A stretch of DNA of 64,000 nucleotides from Ottowia sp. SB7-C50 (GCF_033110285.1 NZ_CP136995.1:2480001-2544000), one strand, 5' to 3'. Counted from the first letter of the stretch, positions 10,166-18,721 are shown. Made by a program: numbers and translations. The notes: generated from the letters alone by a model not told the origin.

Positions 10166-10399
10166 CGCTGATCCCGACTAATCTAGTGGGAAACCCTGAA
10201 GGCGCCGCGCACCCATGCGGACTTTTTCCTGCCTTACAGCCGTTTGCGCGCCAGCTGTCATGGGCGCGGCAGGAACAGATTTCAGGGCTTCAAAATCAAG
10301 CTCGACAGCGTCCATCCCCCTCCACCGCCGCTTGTGATGCCCCTGTGCATCGAAGCCTTGGGTGGCAGGCCGACGCCGAGCGCCATGACAAGGAGTGCC

Positions 10400-11230
10400 A
10401 TGACGTCGTCTGGAAAACTCGCCGCCCTGGGAAGCGGCATGCGCACCTTCGCCACTGACGTGGCCGAGGGCTTCTTTGAAATCACGCACAACAGCCTGGC
10501 CCTGCTCGGCATCGTGGTGGTGGTGGCCGTGTCCCTGCTGGGCGCGCGGCCCGACCTGCGCGACGAAGGCGAGCAGCGGCTGACCGAGTGGCTGACCGCC
10601 CGCAAGGTGGCGGCGCTGGGCATCACGCCCGAGCTGGGCGCCATCGAGCGCGCCACCGCCGCCAACCCCGGCCAGCTGCCGCGCGAGCAGGCCAACGTGG
10701 CGTTGTGGATCAGCAAGAAATACCGCGTGGCGCCCGAGCCGGTGGCCGCGCTGGTGGCCGAGGCTTACGACGTGGGCCGCGCCAACAAGATCGACCCGAC
10801 GCTGATCCTGGCCGTGATGGCGATCGAATCCAGCTTCAACCCCTTCGCCCAGAGCACCGTGGGCGCGCAGGGGCTGATGCAGGTGATGACGCAGATCCAT
10901 TCGGACAAGTACGCCCACTTCGGCGGCCAGTACGCGGCCTTCGACCCCAAGAGCAACCTGCGCGTGGGCGTGAAGATCCTGCAGGAATACATTGGCCGCG
11001 CCGGCTCGGTCGAGGCCGGCCTCAAGTGGTACGTGGGCGCCGCCAACCTGGCGACCGACGGCGGCTATGCCGACAAGGTGCTGGCCGAACATGCCCGCCT
11101 GAGCCAGGTGGCGCGCGGCCGCACGGTGTCGCCGTTCGACAACAGCACGCCTTTGCGGGCCGAGAACGCGCCCGCGCCGACGGTGCCGGCCAACGCCGGC
11201 ACCGGCGTCAAGGTCGCAGCGCTGTCCTGA
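10400..11230 (+). CDS. lytic transglycosylase, SLT domain, membrane-anchored
   Basis: A 276-residue peptidoglycan lytic transglycosylase. The start at 10400 is chosen because AAGGAG lies four bases upstream; in-frame ATGs at 10385 and 10244 are less likely. One transmembrane helix (about residues 30-50, ALLGIVVVVAVSLLG) anchors it facing the periplasm. The SLT domain (family 23) occupies about residues 120-225. The catalytic Glu is in AVMAIESSFNP, followed by the family motifs GAQGLMQVM and NLRVGVKILQEYI. It would cleave the MurNAc-GlcNAc bond to 1,6-anhydro ends during wall remodelling. The C-terminus is an Ala/Pro tail. It is followed closely by the DUF1304 gene. Confidence 0.88.
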   Translation: MTSSGKLAALGSGMRTFATDVAEGFFEITHNSLALLGIVVVVAVSLLGARPDLRDEGEQRLTEWLTARKVAALGITPELGAIERATAANPGQLPREQANVALWISKKYRVAPEPVAALVAEAYDVGRANKIDPTLILAVMAIESSFNPFAQSTVGAQGLMQVMTQIHSDKYAHFGGQYAAFDPKSNLRVGVKILQEYIGRAGSVEAGLKWYVGAANLATDGGYADKVLAEHARLSQVARGRTVSPFDNSTPLRAENAPAPTVPANAGTGVKVAALS

Positions 11231-11251
11231 CCGCCAGCCGGCCTGCTTGCC

Positions 11252-11611
11252 ATGCGCACCGCTTTCGACATCGTGGTCGGGCTGATTGCGCTGCTGCACG
11301 TCTACATCCTGGTGCTGGAGATGTTCCTGTGGAACACGCCGCGCGGGCGCAAGGCGTTTGGCCTGACGCCTGAATTCGCGGCGGCCACGCGCACGCTGGC
11401 GGCCAACCAGGGGCTCTACAACGGCTTTCTGGCCGCCGGGCTGTTCTGGGGCCTGAGCCAGGGCGCGGCGGGCGACGGCGTCAAGCTGTTCTTTCTGGGG
11501 TGCGTCCTCGTGGCTGGCCTGTACGGCGCGGCCACCGCCAGCCGGCGCATCCTGTTCGTGCAGGCGCTGCCCGCGGCGGTGGCACTGGCGCTGTGGGCGC
11601 TGGCCCGCTAA
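11252..11611 (+). CDS. DUF1304 domain-containing membrane protein
   Basis: A 119-residue, four-helix integral membrane protein of the DUF1304 family. It begins at the ATG 21 bp after the transglycosylase stop, and co-transcription is likely. Conserved features are the first helix with [12 protein letters not shown], the Asn-rich loop [15 protein letters not shown] and a final alternating Ala/Leu helix. The function of the family is unknown; members are small inner-membrane proteins. A GC-rich hairpin follows directly. Confidence 0.88.
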   Translation: MRTAFDIVVGLIALLHVYILVLEMFLWNTPRGRKAFGLTPEFAAATRTLAANQGLYNGFLAAGLFWGLSQGAAGDGVKLFFLGCVLVAGLYGAATASRRILFVQALPAAVALALWALAR

Positions 11612-11613
11612 AA

Positions 11614-11629
11614 GCGCGGCGGGCCGCGC
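11614..11629 (+). terminator. short GC-rich hairpin after DUF1304
   Basis: GCGCGGC and GCCGCGC are separated by two bases immediately after the stop codon. There is no clear T-tract, so it is only a possible terminator or mRNA 3' stabiliser. Confidence 0.35.
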
Positions 11630-11645
11630 ACGTCGGCTAAACTCC

Positions 11646-11756
11646 GCACCGTGCGCGACTGGCGATAGGCGTCTTCTTCACGACGCCGACGTGGGCCACC
11701 ACGGGGAAGCGTGCCGCCCGCTGACGCAGCGGGTGATCAGCCGTTCGCCTGGGCAG
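11646..11756 (+). promoter_or_regulatory. ZTP (pfl/ZMP) riboswitch upstream of glyA
   Basis: The three most conserved blocks of the pfl motif appear in order: GCGACTGGCG (about 11656-11664), then GGGCCACC-ACGGGGAAGCGTG (about 11693-11713), then, after a hairpin CCCGCTG-ACG-CAGCGGG (11718-11734), the terminal GCCGTTCGCCTGGGCA (about 11740-11755). GCAC/GTGC at the two flanks can form the closing stem. The class binds ZTP/ZMP (AICAR nucleotides), which accumulate when 10-formyl-tetrahydrofolate runs short, and switches on one-carbon genes. Its position about 40 nt before glyA fits that role. No U-tract follows, so control is probably at translation initiation. A second hairpin CCCTTG-CTCAT-CAAGGG and the GAAGGA ribosome-binding site lie between it and the start codon. 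Confidence 0.88.
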
Positions 11757-11795
11757 CCCTTGCTCATCAAGGGACGACCTTCTCGAAGGACTGCC

Positions 11796-13058
11796 ATGTT
11801 CAACCGTTCCACGCACACCATCGCCGCCACCGATCCCGCCGTCTGGGCCGCCATTCAGGACGAGCACCAGCGCCAGGAAGACCACATCGAGCTGATCGCT
11901 AGCGAAAACTACGCCTCGCCCGCCGTGCTGGCCGCCGCCGGCACGCAGCTGACCAACAAGTACGCCGAGGGCTACCCCGGCCGCCGCTACTACGGCGGTT
12001 GCGAGCACGTCGACGTGGTCGAGCAGCTGGCCATCGACCGTGTCAAGCAATTGTTTGGCGCTGAAGCCGCCAACGTGCAGCCGCACTGCGGCGCCTCAGC
12101 CAACATCGCCGCCTTCATGGCATTTTTGAAGCCCGGCGACACCATCATGGGCATGAGCCTGGCCGAAGGCGGCCACCTGACGCACGGCATGCCGCTCAAC
12201 ATGAGCGGCAAGTGGTTCAACGTGGTGTCATACGGGCTGAACGCGCAGGAAGCCATCGATTACGACGCGATGGAAAAAAAGGCGCACGAGACCAAGCCCA
12301 AGCTCATCATTGCCGGCGCCTCGGCCTATTCGCTCGAAATCGACTTTGCCCGCTTTGCCAAGGTGGCCAAGGACGTCGGCGCGATCTTCATGGTCGACAT
12401 GGCGCACTACGCCGGCCTGGTCGCCGGTGGCCAATACCCCAACCCCGTGCCGCACGCCGACGTGGTGACCAGCACCACGCACAAGAGCCTGCGCGGCCCG
12501 CGTTCGGGCTTCATCCTGATGAAGGCCGAGCACGAAAAAGCCATCAACAGCGCCGTGTTCCCCGGCCTGCAGGGTGGCCCGCTGATGCACATCATCGCCG
12601 CCAAGGCGATTGCCTTCAACGAAGCGCTGCAGCCCGAATTCAAGCAGTACGCGCAGCAGGTCAAGAAAAACGCCAAGGTGGTGGCCGACACACTGACCGA
12701 GCGCGGCCTGCGCATCGTCAGCGGCGGCACGCAAAGCCACGTGATGCTGGTCGATCTGCGCCCGAAAGGCATCACCGGCAAGGAAGCCGAAGCGGTGCTG
12801 GGCAGCGCGCACATGACGATCAACAAGAACGCCATCCCCAACGACCCCGAAAAGCCGATGGTCACCAGTGGCGTGCGCATCGGCACCCCGGCCATGACCA
12901 CGCGCGGCTTCAAGGAAGAAGAAGCCCGCGCCACCGCCCACCTGGTGGCCGACGTGCTGGACAACCCGCGCGACGAGGGCAACCTGGCCACCGTGCGCGC
13001 CAAGGTGGCCGAGTTGACGAAGAAGTTTCCGGTCTACGGGGGGGTGAGCTTTTCTTGA
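11796..13058 (+). CDS. glyA: serine hydroxymethyltransferase
   Basis: A 420-residue PLP enzyme that interconverts serine plus tetrahydrofolate with glycine plus 5,10-methylene-THF. The ATG at 11796 follows GAAGGA by five bases. The family motifs are clear: [13 protein letters not shown] near the N-terminus, [22 protein letters not shown], and the PLP lysine in [14 protein letters not shown] (about residue 228). It is led by a ZTP riboswitch, so expression should rise when folate one-carbon units are depleted. The C-terminus is read through a run of seven G (13038-13044), ending VYGGVSFS. If that run is really six G, the protein ends four residues earlier at VYGG. Confidence 0.97.
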   Translation: MFNRSTHTIAATDPAVWAAIQDEHQRQEDHIELIASENYASPAVLAAAGTQLTNKYAEGYPGRRYYGGCEHVDVVEQLAIDRVKQLFGAEAANVQPHCGASANIAAFMAFLKPGDTIMGMSLAEGGHLTHGMPLNMSGKWFNVVSYGLNAQEAIDYDAMEKKAHETKPKLIIAGASAYSLEIDFARFAKVAKDVGAIFMVDMAHYAGLVAGGQYPNPVPHADVVTSTTHKSLRGPRSGFILMKAEHEKAINSAVFPGLQGGPLMHIIAAKAIAFNEALQPEFKQYAQQVKKNAKVVADTLTERGLRIVSGGTQSHVMLVDLRPKGITGKEAEAVLGSAHMTINKNAIPNDPEKPMVTSGVRIGTPAMTTRGFKEEEARATAHLVADVLDNPRDEGNLATVRAKVAELTKKFPVYGGVSFS

Positions 13059-13156
13059 ACGCAAAGGCCGCAAAGACGCCGCAAAAGTCGCCAAAAAAAC
13101 ATCCGTGTCTTCCGCGTCTTTTGCGCAGCCTTTGCGCCTTTTGCGTTCAAAAAATC
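13058..13156. repeat. inverted AACGCAAAGG-type repeat between glyA and nrdR
   Basis: The left arm begins TTGAACGCAAAGGCCGCAAAG at the glyA stop. The right arm, read on the other strand near 13120-13154, begins TTGAACGCAAAAGGCGCAAAG. The arms are near-identical and inverted, so the transcript can fold into a long imperfect hairpin. This A-rich and GC-rich alternating element probably acts as the glyA 3' end. Confidence 0.55.
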
Positions 13157-13164
13157 GCTAAGCC

Positions 13165-13614
13165 ATGCGCTGCCCCTTCTGCGCCCACACCGAAACCAAC
13201 GTGGTGGACACGCGCGTCTCTGACGACGGCGATTTCATCCGCCGCCGTCGCCAATGCGGGCACTGCGCCAAGCGTTTCACCACCTACGAGCGGCCGGACG
13301 TCAGCTTTCCGACCATCGTCAAGAAAGACGGTCGGCGCGTGCCTTATGGTCGCGCCAAGCTGCAGGCCTCACTGGACCTGGCGCTGCGCAAGCGCCCGGT
13401 CAGCACCGAGCAGATCGACGCCGCCATCGAGCGCATCGAGGAAAAGCTGCTGAACACCGCGGCGCGCGAAGTGCCTTCCAGCCGCATCGGCGAGCTGGTG
13501 ATGCGCGAGCTGAAAAAGCTCGACAAGGTGGCCTATGTGCGCTTTGCCAGCGTCTACCGCAGCTTCGAGGACATCGACGAGTTTCGCGCGCTGGTGGACG
13601 AAGTGCGGCGCTGA
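13165..13614 (+). CDS. nrdR: transcriptional repressor NrdR
   Basis: A 149-residue zinc-finger/ATP-cone regulator of ribonucleotide reductase genes. The N-terminal zinc ribbon has the two CxxC pairs (CPFC at residues 3-6 and CGHC at about 31-34) followed by FTTYERPDV. The ATP-cone domain (about 49-139) starts with VVKKDGRR-type sequence (here [16 protein letters not shown]) and senses ATP/dATP. When dATP is high it represses nrd operons by binding NrdR boxes. Length and motifs are standard. It follows glyA with about 100 bp of inverted-repeat DNA between them; placement after glyA is common in this order. Confidence 0.96.
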   Translation: MRCPFCAHTETNVVDTRVSDDGDFIRRRRQCGHCAKRFTTYERPDVSFPTIVKKDGRRVPYGRAKLQASLDLALRKRPVSTEQIDAAIERIEEKLLNTAAREVPSSRIGELVMRELKKLDKVAYVRFASVYRSFEDIDEFRALVDEVRR

Positions 13615-13641
13615 CCGGCGCCGCGCGGCTTCAGCGCCGCA

Positions 13642-14088
13642 TCAACGCGGCAGGTGCGCGTTGACCCACTGCACGATCTGCGCCGGGTTGGTCATGGCGC
13701 CCGGCTGGCGCGCCACTTCCTTGCCGCCAACGAACAGCACCAGCGTCGGAATGCTGCGGATGTTGTAGCGGCCGCCGAGCGCCTGCGCGGCCTCGGTGTT
13801 GACCTTGGCCACGCGCACGCGCGGCTCCAGGGCGGCGGCGGCCTTTTCGTAGGCGGGCGCCATCATGCGGCAGGGGCCGCACCAGGGCGCCCAGAAGTCG
13901 ACCAGCACCGGCACCTGGCTGCGCGTGACGTGCTTGTCGAACGCGGCCTCGTCGTCCAGCGCCACCGGGTGGCCCGTGAACAGCGGCTGCCTGCATTGCC
14001 CGCAATCGGGCGCGCTGCCCAACTGGTCGGCCCTGACCCGGTTGGTGGTGTGGCAATGCGGACAGACGATGTGCAGGGGTTCGCTCAT
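13642..14088 (-). CDS. trxC: thioredoxin 2 (zinc-binding thioredoxin TrxC)
   Basis: A 148-residue cytosolic thioredoxin of the TrxC type. An N-terminal zinc finger has two CxxC pairs (CPHC at about 9-12 and CGQC at about 29-32). The thioredoxin fold follows, with the redox motif WCGPC at about residues 69-73 and the cis-Pro loop SIPTLVLF. TrxC reduces disulfides in oxidative stress and is often OxyR-controlled in proteobacteria, although no operator is evident. It is convergent with nrdR, and the small gene at 14104-14448 lies just upstream on the same strand. Confidence 0.95.
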   Translation of the reverse strand: MSEPLHIVCPHCHTTNRVRADQLGSAPDCGQCRQPLFTGHPVALDDEAAFDKHVTRSQVPVLVDFWAPWCGPCRMMAPAYEKAAAALEPRVRVAKVNTEAAQALGGRYNIRSIPTLVLFVGGKEVARQPGAMTNPAQIVQWVNAHLPR

Positions 14089-14103
14089 GATCGGCTCCAG
14101 GGG

Positions 14104-14448
14104 TCAGCCAGCGGAGGCGGCGTCGGCCGCCGTGTCGGGCGACGCAGGCCGGCGACGCGCCGCCTCGATGGCATCGCGCGCGCTCATTTCGGCGCGCATG
14201 GCGGCATCCAGTGGCGAACGGCACAGGCCGGCATCGGCGTAGTGCAGATTCTCGTACAGCGCCGCCGCGGCGGGGCTTTGCTGCAGCAGGGGCTGCCAGT
14301 CGGTGTCGGCATCGGCCAGCATGTCGGCCAGGCGCGCGGCGACGGTGCGGTACTGGTGCGCATCAACAGGCTGCTTGCTGGCATCCAGCCGCTCCAGTAG
14401 CTGGGCCAGAACGGCAGCGCTTCGGGTGGGGGCTTGCAATGTCTTCAT
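14104..14448 (-). CDS. hypothetical protein upstream of trxC
   Basis: A 114-residue, Ala-rich, mostly helical cytosolic protein with no recognised domain. The start is the ATG at 14448 (MKTLQAP). Longer in-frame extension upstream runs through intergenic repeat DNA and is rejected. It ends 16 bp before the trxC start, so the two are probably one operon. The core (YRTVAARLADMLADADTDW) looks like a helical bundle that could bind another protein. The Ser/Ala tail is low-complexity. No function is proposed. Confidence 0.65.
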   Translation of the reverse strand: MKTLQAPTRSAAVLAQLLERLDASKQPVDAHQYRTVAARLADMLADADTDWQPLLQQSPAAAALYENLHYADAGLCRSPLDAAMRAEMSARDAIEAARRRPASPDTAADAASAG

Positions 14449-14599
14449 GAGGTGGCAGGTGGGGGCTGGAGGGGGGAATGCAAGATGTGAACTAGGGCGT
14501 CGCCTTGGCGGGTGACTATGGTTTTGATAGCCTTTTTGCGCTGGCTCGGTGCGTGCTGCGTTGAGCTGGGGTGATGGATGCGCTGTTGGCCGGGATGTG

Positions 14600-14930
14600 C
14601 GCCCGGCGGCGCAGTCACTTTCTTTTGCTCCGCCAAAAGAAAGTAACCAAAGAAAAGGCGGCCCCACTGGCCGTGTCCCTTCGCTTCGCTGCGGGCAACC
14701 TGCGATGCTCGGGCGCGGTGCGGCGCTGCGGAACTCGCTTCGCGCCGTAGGCGCTGCGCTCAGACAGCCGCAGCGAGTCAGAGCACGAAGCGCGGCATGC
14801 TGCGCTGCCGCGCCCGCCCCACGCCCTGCGCTTCTCGGCACGGCCAGAGGGGAGTTGAAATCCGCTCGGGCCATCGCTGCGCTCGGCCTGGTGTCTTTCG
14901 CCCTCTGGGAGAGGGCGACGGAAAGGCCGC
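14600..14930. repeat. large intergenic repeat with CTTTCTTTTG hairpin
   Basis: This stretch holds the sequence block CTTTCTTTTG (14618-14627) and its perfect inverse CAAAAGAAAG (14634-14643) with a six-base loop, then TAACCAAAGAAAAGG and a long GC-rich segment of alternating GCGC/CTTCG words. I recall this block as a recurrent intergenic element in Comamonadaceae and related bacteria. Frames crossing it have no protein features. From 14449 to 14997 nothing else is coded. Confidence 0.55.
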
Positions 14931-14934
14931 TCAG

Positions 14935-14985
14935 TTCAAAAATAATAGCTGCCTGCGCTTTGACCGCAAGCGCTGCCGGCCAAAA
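14935..14985 (+). repeat. AATAGCT/GCGCTT dispersed repeat, copy 1
   Basis: AATAATAGCTGCCTGCGCTT is followed by GACCGC and AAGCGC, forming the family's 6-bp stem GCGCTT/AAGCGC (14955-14973). It lies just beyond the DUF3820 stop, the usual gene-end position of this family. Confidence 0.6.
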
Positions 14986-14997
14986 AGCTGGTGGAAT

Positions 14998-15237
14998 TCA
15001 CCGCGCCCGCAGCGGATCCAGCAGGCGCCGCAGGCCCGCCTGGTCGACCTCGTGCATCAAGGCCAGCAGGCGACCCACTTCGCCGCGCGGAAAGCCTTTC
15101 TTGGCAAACCAGGTCAGGTAGGCACCCGGCAGGTCGGCGATCAGCTGGCCTTTGTACTTGCCGAACGGCATGGCCAGCGTGACCAGCCGCTGCAATTGCT
15201 CGGCGTCGGGCGGAGGCGGGTCGGCCGGCAGGTTCAC
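14998..15237 (-). CDS. DUF3820 family protein
   Basis: A small protein of 79 residues from the GTG at 15237. A longer frame to 15297 would overlap the aminotransferase gene and is less likely. The diagnostic core MPFGKYKGQLIADLPGAYLTWFAKKGFP (given in two parts: MPFGKYKGQLIADLP, then AYLTWFAKKGFP) defines DUF3820, sometimes called a putative quorum-sensing-regulated virulence factor family. The biochemical role is unknown. It starts 7 bp after the aminotransferase stop, so translational coupling is likely. Confidence 0.8.
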   Translation of the reverse strand: MNLPADPPPPDAEQLQRLVTLAMPFGKYKGQLIADLPGAYLTWFAKKGFPRGEVGRLLALMHEVDQAGLRRLLDPLRAR

Positions 15238-15244
15238 GCGCTGG

Positions 15245-16444
15245 TCAGCCGAGCGCCTGGGCCAGCCGCGTGACGCCTTCGCGGATCTTGTCTTCACCCA
15301 CGGTGGCGAAGGACAGGCGCAGCGTGCTGGGGTCGGGGTTGGCGCAGAAGAACGGCGCGCCGGGCACGAAGGCCACGCCCTGCTCGATGGCGCGCTGGGC
15401 CAGCGCGGCGCCGTCGGCCAGCTTGCCGCCCGCGCCGGTCAGCCGCGCCCACACGAACAGCCCGCCCTGCGGCGCCACGAAGTCGATCGCGTCGCCCAGT
15501 TCGCGCCGCAGCGCGTCGACCATGACGCCCGCGCGCTGGCCGTACACCTGCCGCACGCGCGCCAGCGTGGCAGGCATGTGGCCCGCCTGCAGGTATTCGG
15601 CCGCCGTGGCCTGGGCAAAGGTGCTGGTATGCGCATCACTGAACTGCTTGCACATGGTGGCCTTGCCCAGCAGATCGTGCGGCGCCACCATCCAGCCCAC
15701 GCGCAGGCCGGGCGACAGCACCTTGCTCAAGCTGCCGCAGTGCACCAGCCAGTCACGGCTGCCGGGCACTTCGTGGCTCAGCGCCAGCAGGCTGGGCGGC
15801 GGCGGCGCGTCGAAGTACAGGTCGCCGTAGGGGTCGTCCTCGACGATCAGCGTCTGCGTGCGCACGGCCAGTTCCAGCACGCGCTTGCGCCGCTCCAGCG
15901 ACAGCAGCGCGCCGCTGGGGTTGCCGAAGGTGGGAATGAGGTAGATGAAGCGCGGCTTGTGCTCGGCAATCAGCTGCTCCAGCCGGTCCACGTCCACGCC
16001 CTGCCCGTCGATGGGCGCACTGACCAGGTCGGCGCCGTACAGGCGAAAGCACTGGATGGTGGCCAGGAAGGTCGGCCCTTCGACGATGGCCTTGCTGCCG
16101 GGGTCGACCAGCGTCTTGCCCAGCAGGTCCAAGGCCTGCTGGCTGCCGGTGGTGACGATCAACTGGTCGGCCGACACGCCCTGCACGCCCTTGGACTGCA
16201 TGAAGGCGGCCAACTGCTCGCGCAGCGGCGGGTGGCCCTCGGTCGCGCCATATTGCAGCGCCGCGCCGGGGTTCTGCGCCAGCGCCGCGTTCACCGCCGC
16301 CTGAATGCCCGCGACGTCAAACATCGCGCTGTCCGGAAAACCACCGGCAAAACTGATGATGCCGGGCTTACCCAGCAGCTTGAACAACTCGCGGATGGCG
16401 GAGGTTTCGACGTTGGACAGGCGTTGGGCGAGCGGCAGGGTCAT
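15245..16444 (-). CDS. PLP-dependent aminotransferase, class I/II (2-aminoadipate type)
   Basis: A 399-residue fold-type I aminotransferase. The PLP Schiff-base lysine is in CGSLSKVLSPGLRVGW (about residue 240). Upstream are the cofactor-contacting GSQQALDLLGK, PTFGNPSG and EDDPYGDLYFD motifs, and the substrate-carboxylate Arg is in STLRLSFA. The overall pattern matches the stand-alone branch related to MocR-type regulators and LysN (2-aminoadipate/branched-chain aminotransferases), without the N-terminal DNA-binding domain. It would transfer amino groups between 2-oxoglutarate and an unidentified amino acid. The DUF3820 gene follows in the same operon. Confidence 0.88.
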   Translation of the reverse strand: MTLPLAQRLSNVETSAIRELFKLLGKPGIISFAGGFPDSAMFDVAGIQAAVNAALAQNPGAALQYGATEGHPPLREQLAAFMQSKGVQGVSADQLIVTTGSQQALDLLGKTLVDPGSKAIVEGPTFLATIQCFRLYGADLVSAPIDGQGVDVDRLEQLIAEHKPRFIYLIPTFGNPSGALLSLERRKRVLELAVRTQTLIVEDDPYGDLYFDAPPPPSLLALSHEVPGSRDWLVHCGSLSKVLSPGLRVGWMVAPHDLLGKATMCKQFSDAHTSTFAQATAAEYLQAGHMPATLARVRQVYGQRAGVMVDALRRELGDAIDFVAPQGGLFVWARLTGAGGKLADGAALAQRAIEQGVAFVPGAPFFCANPDPSTLRLSFATVGEDKIREGVTRLAQALG

Positions 16445-16578
16445 GGCATCAAGGCTAGGTCAAATGCGAATGGCACATTGTCGCCAATTCGGACTGGCGA
16501 AGTTGGGGCCGTGCGCACCAGTGCGTCAGTCGCTCATATTTTTAGAGCACGCCACCCGGCGCCGCGGGCGCAGGCTGT

Positions 16579-18264
16579 TCAGCGCAACGCGCCCGCCAAC
16601 ACCCGCCCTTCGCTCGCCGCCGGTGCTGCCACCCGCAGCAGGCGTGCCAGGGTCGGCGCAATGTCGACCGGCGCCACGCGCTCGGCGCGTTCGCCGGGTT
16701 GGACCCACGGCGGCCCGTACAGCAGGATCGGCACATGCGTGTCGGCAACGTGCGGCGAGCCGTGCGTGGCCACGGTGCTGCCGAACATCCAGCCCGGCTG
16801 TAGAGCGAACTGCACTTCGCCGGACACATCCCTGTGCCAGGCGCGCCGCATGGCCTCGAAGAACGGCGCGCCCGCGGGGCTGCCGGTCAGCAGCTCGCGC
16901 CGGGTGTAGGCGGCCGCGACGCCGGGCTCAGCCAGCAGCAGGCGACGCGCCTCGTCGGCCACCGCGTCCAGGTCCTGCGCGCGGGCGGCGACGGCGGTCT
17001 TGTCGATCAGCAGGCTGCTGCCTGAAATGCCCAGCAGCCAGCGGCCGGGGCCGAAGCGCTGCGACAGGCCCGCCTCCAGCTTCTTCTGCACGTCGCCGCT
17101 GGACAGGCGGCCGCCGCCCTGCCCGCGCTGCTGGCTGTATTCGGGTGCGGGCGAGAAGCCGTGGTCGGCCGTCAGCACGGCGACGTAGCGGCCGGCGCCC
17201 ACAGTCTCGTCCAGGTGCCTGAAGAAGTCCTGCAGCAGGCGGTCAAGCTGGATCAGGTGGTCGTGCGACAGGCGCGATTCGGCGCTGAACGCGTGGTTGA
17301 CGTAGTCGTGCCCAGAGAGGCTGATGCTCAGGATGTCGGGCGCGTCGTCCTTACCCAACTGCTCGCCGGCGATGGCGGCGCGCGCAAAATCCAGCGCCAG
17401 CGCATCGCCAAAAGGGCTGCGCAGCAACGAAGCGAAGTACGGGGCGCCGGGCGCCGCGTCGGCATCGGCGCCAAAGCGCATCGGCAGCTTGCCGCCCTTG
17501 GGGCCGTACCAGGGCTGGTCGTCGGGCAGGGAGTGCGCGTACTCCGCCTCGGCCAGCGCCAGCTTCCAGTCGGTCTTGAAATAGCGCGACGCGGGCTTGG
17601 CGGCGTTGAAGGCCTTCACCCACGCGGGGTGCTCGGCCATGTAATAGGTGCTGCTGGCGAACTCGCCCGTCTCGCCCATGTACATGTAGGCCGTGCCCGA
17701 CCAGCCCGCCGGCAGGATGGCGCCGCGGTCCTTGCCGGAGATGGCGATCACGCGCGAGCGCGCATCGGCACGCTTCAGCACATCGCCCAGCGATTCGACC
17801 TTGAGCCGGCGCGGGCTGGTGCCGTCCAGCGCCTGCGTCTTGTGACCGATGTACTGCGCGGTGGCGTCGGCCGTGTTGTAGACGCGCTCGCCGGTGACCG
17901 GGTCGCGCCACTCGTTGCCGATGATGCCGGTGCGATGCGGGTACGCCCCCGTGAGCAGGGTAGCATGGCCCGCAGCGGTGACGGTGAAGGCATGGGCGTA
18001 ATGCGCGTCGGAATACCACGCCCCGCGGTTCAGAAAACGTGCAAAGCCGTCCGGCGCCAGTTGATGCCGGTAGCCCGTCACCTGACGCATCGGCAGGCCA
18101 TCGACGACCAGCATCACCACCAGCGCAGGACGCGTGGCTGCCATGGCTGCGGGGTCGGCGCGGCTGGCCGGATCGCTGCCGAGATGGCCACATCCAGCCA
18201 GCGCCAGAACGCCGAGGATGAACGCGCCAAACAGGCGCCGGGTGCGGAGAATGCGCGTTGTCAT
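16579..18264 (-). CDS. alkaline phosphatase family lipoprotein (PhoD-unrelated, NPP/PafA-like)
   Basis: A 561-residue secreted metallophosphatase, started at ATG 18264. The N-terminus is a lipoprotein signal peptide ending in the lipobox LALAGC. The catalytic core is of the type I phosphodiesterase/nucleotide pyrophosphatase superfamily: metal ligand Asp in LVVDGLPM, nucleophile Thr in FTVTAAGHATLLTGAYPHRTG, then SGHDYVNH and LTADHGFSP carrying the remaining zinc ligands. It closely resembles PafA-like alkaline phosphatases that release phosphate from diverse monoesters at the cell surface. Phosphate regulation is plausible, but no Pho box was identified. About 130 bp of intergenic DNA precede the aminotransferase. 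Confidence 0.87.
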   Translation of the reverse strand: MTTRILRTRRLFGAFILGVLALAGCGHLGSDPASRADPAAMAATRPALVVMLVVDGLPMRQVTGYRHQLAPDGFARFLNRGAWYSDAHYAHAFTVTAAGHATLLTGAYPHRTGIIGNEWRDPVTGERVYNTADATAQYIGHKTQALDGTSPRRLKVESLGDVLKRADARSRVIAISGKDRGAILPAGWSGTAYMYMGETGEFASSTYYMAEHPAWVKAFNAAKPASRYFKTDWKLALAEAEYAHSLPDDQPWYGPKGGKLPMRFGADADAAPGAPYFASLLRSPFGDALALDFARAAIAGEQLGKDDAPDILSISLSGHDYVNHAFSAESRLSHDHLIQLDRLLQDFFRHLDETVGAGRYVAVLTADHGFSPAPEYSQQRGQGGGRLSSGDVQKKLEAGLSQRFGPGRWLLGISGSSLLIDKTAVAARAQDLDAVADEARRLLLAEPGVAAAYTRRELLTGSPAGAPFFEAMRRAWHRDVSGEVQFALQPGWMFGSTVATHGSPHVADTHVPILLYGPPWVQPGERAERVAPVDIAPTLARLLRVAAPAASEGRVLAGALR

Positions 18265-18374
18265 GCGCGCGAGATTACGCCCCGCACCCCTCCACGACAA
18301 GCTGCGGAATTCCCTTGAAATCACGCAGCCACCGTGCAGAATGCGCCAACCCTACCCTGGAAAGACACCCGCCC

Positions 18375-18674
18375 ATGATCATCGAAATCGCCGATATCGC
18401 CGTGCAGCCTGAAGACAAGGACGCGTTCGCCGAAGCCATTCAGCGCGCCGCTCGCACCGTGCTGGCGCGCTCGCCCGGCTACCGGCGCCACATCATTTTT
18501 GCCAGCCACGAAACGCCGGGCCGCTTCGTGCTGCAGGTGGAATGGGACAACCTGGAAGCGCACACCGTCGGGTTCCGGCAGTCGCCAGCTTTCGCCGAAT
18601 GGCGCGCCATCATCGGGCCGTACTTTGCGCGGCCGCCGCACGTGGAACACTTCGACGTCGTGGTGTCGGGCTGA
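18375..18674 (+). CDS. antibiotic biosynthesis monooxygenase (ABM) family protein
   Basis: A 99-residue dimeric alpha/beta-barrel (ABM fold) protein. The start at ATG 18375 gives the typical beginning MIIEIADIAVQPEDKDAF, followed by HIIFASHETPGRFVLQVEWDN and FRQSPAFAEWRAIIGPYF, which carry the family's hydrophobic core and conserved W. Members include cofactor-free monooxygenases and haem-degrading enzymes. The haem ligands are not apparent, so a small quinone or aromatic substrate is likelier. It is divergent from the phosphatase gene, with 110 bp between starts. Confidence 0.82.
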   Translation: MIIEIADIAVQPEDKDAFAEAIQRAARTVLARSPGYRRHIIFASHETPGRFVLQVEWDNLEAHTVGFRQSPAFAEWRAIIGPYFARPPHVEHFDVVVSG

Positions 18675-18721
18675 TCGAAGCGTCGACCGCTGCCGCGCCC
18701 CGTCCACGCGACAATGCGCGC

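Noticed and set aside
10093..10458. 121-codon frame before the lytic transglycosylase
   Set aside because: It overlaps the real start, lacks a ribosome-binding site and has no domain; the region is better read as a leader.
14549..15121. 190-codon frame across the intergenic repeat
   Set aside because: It translates repeat DNA and overlaps the DUF3820 gene in antisense.
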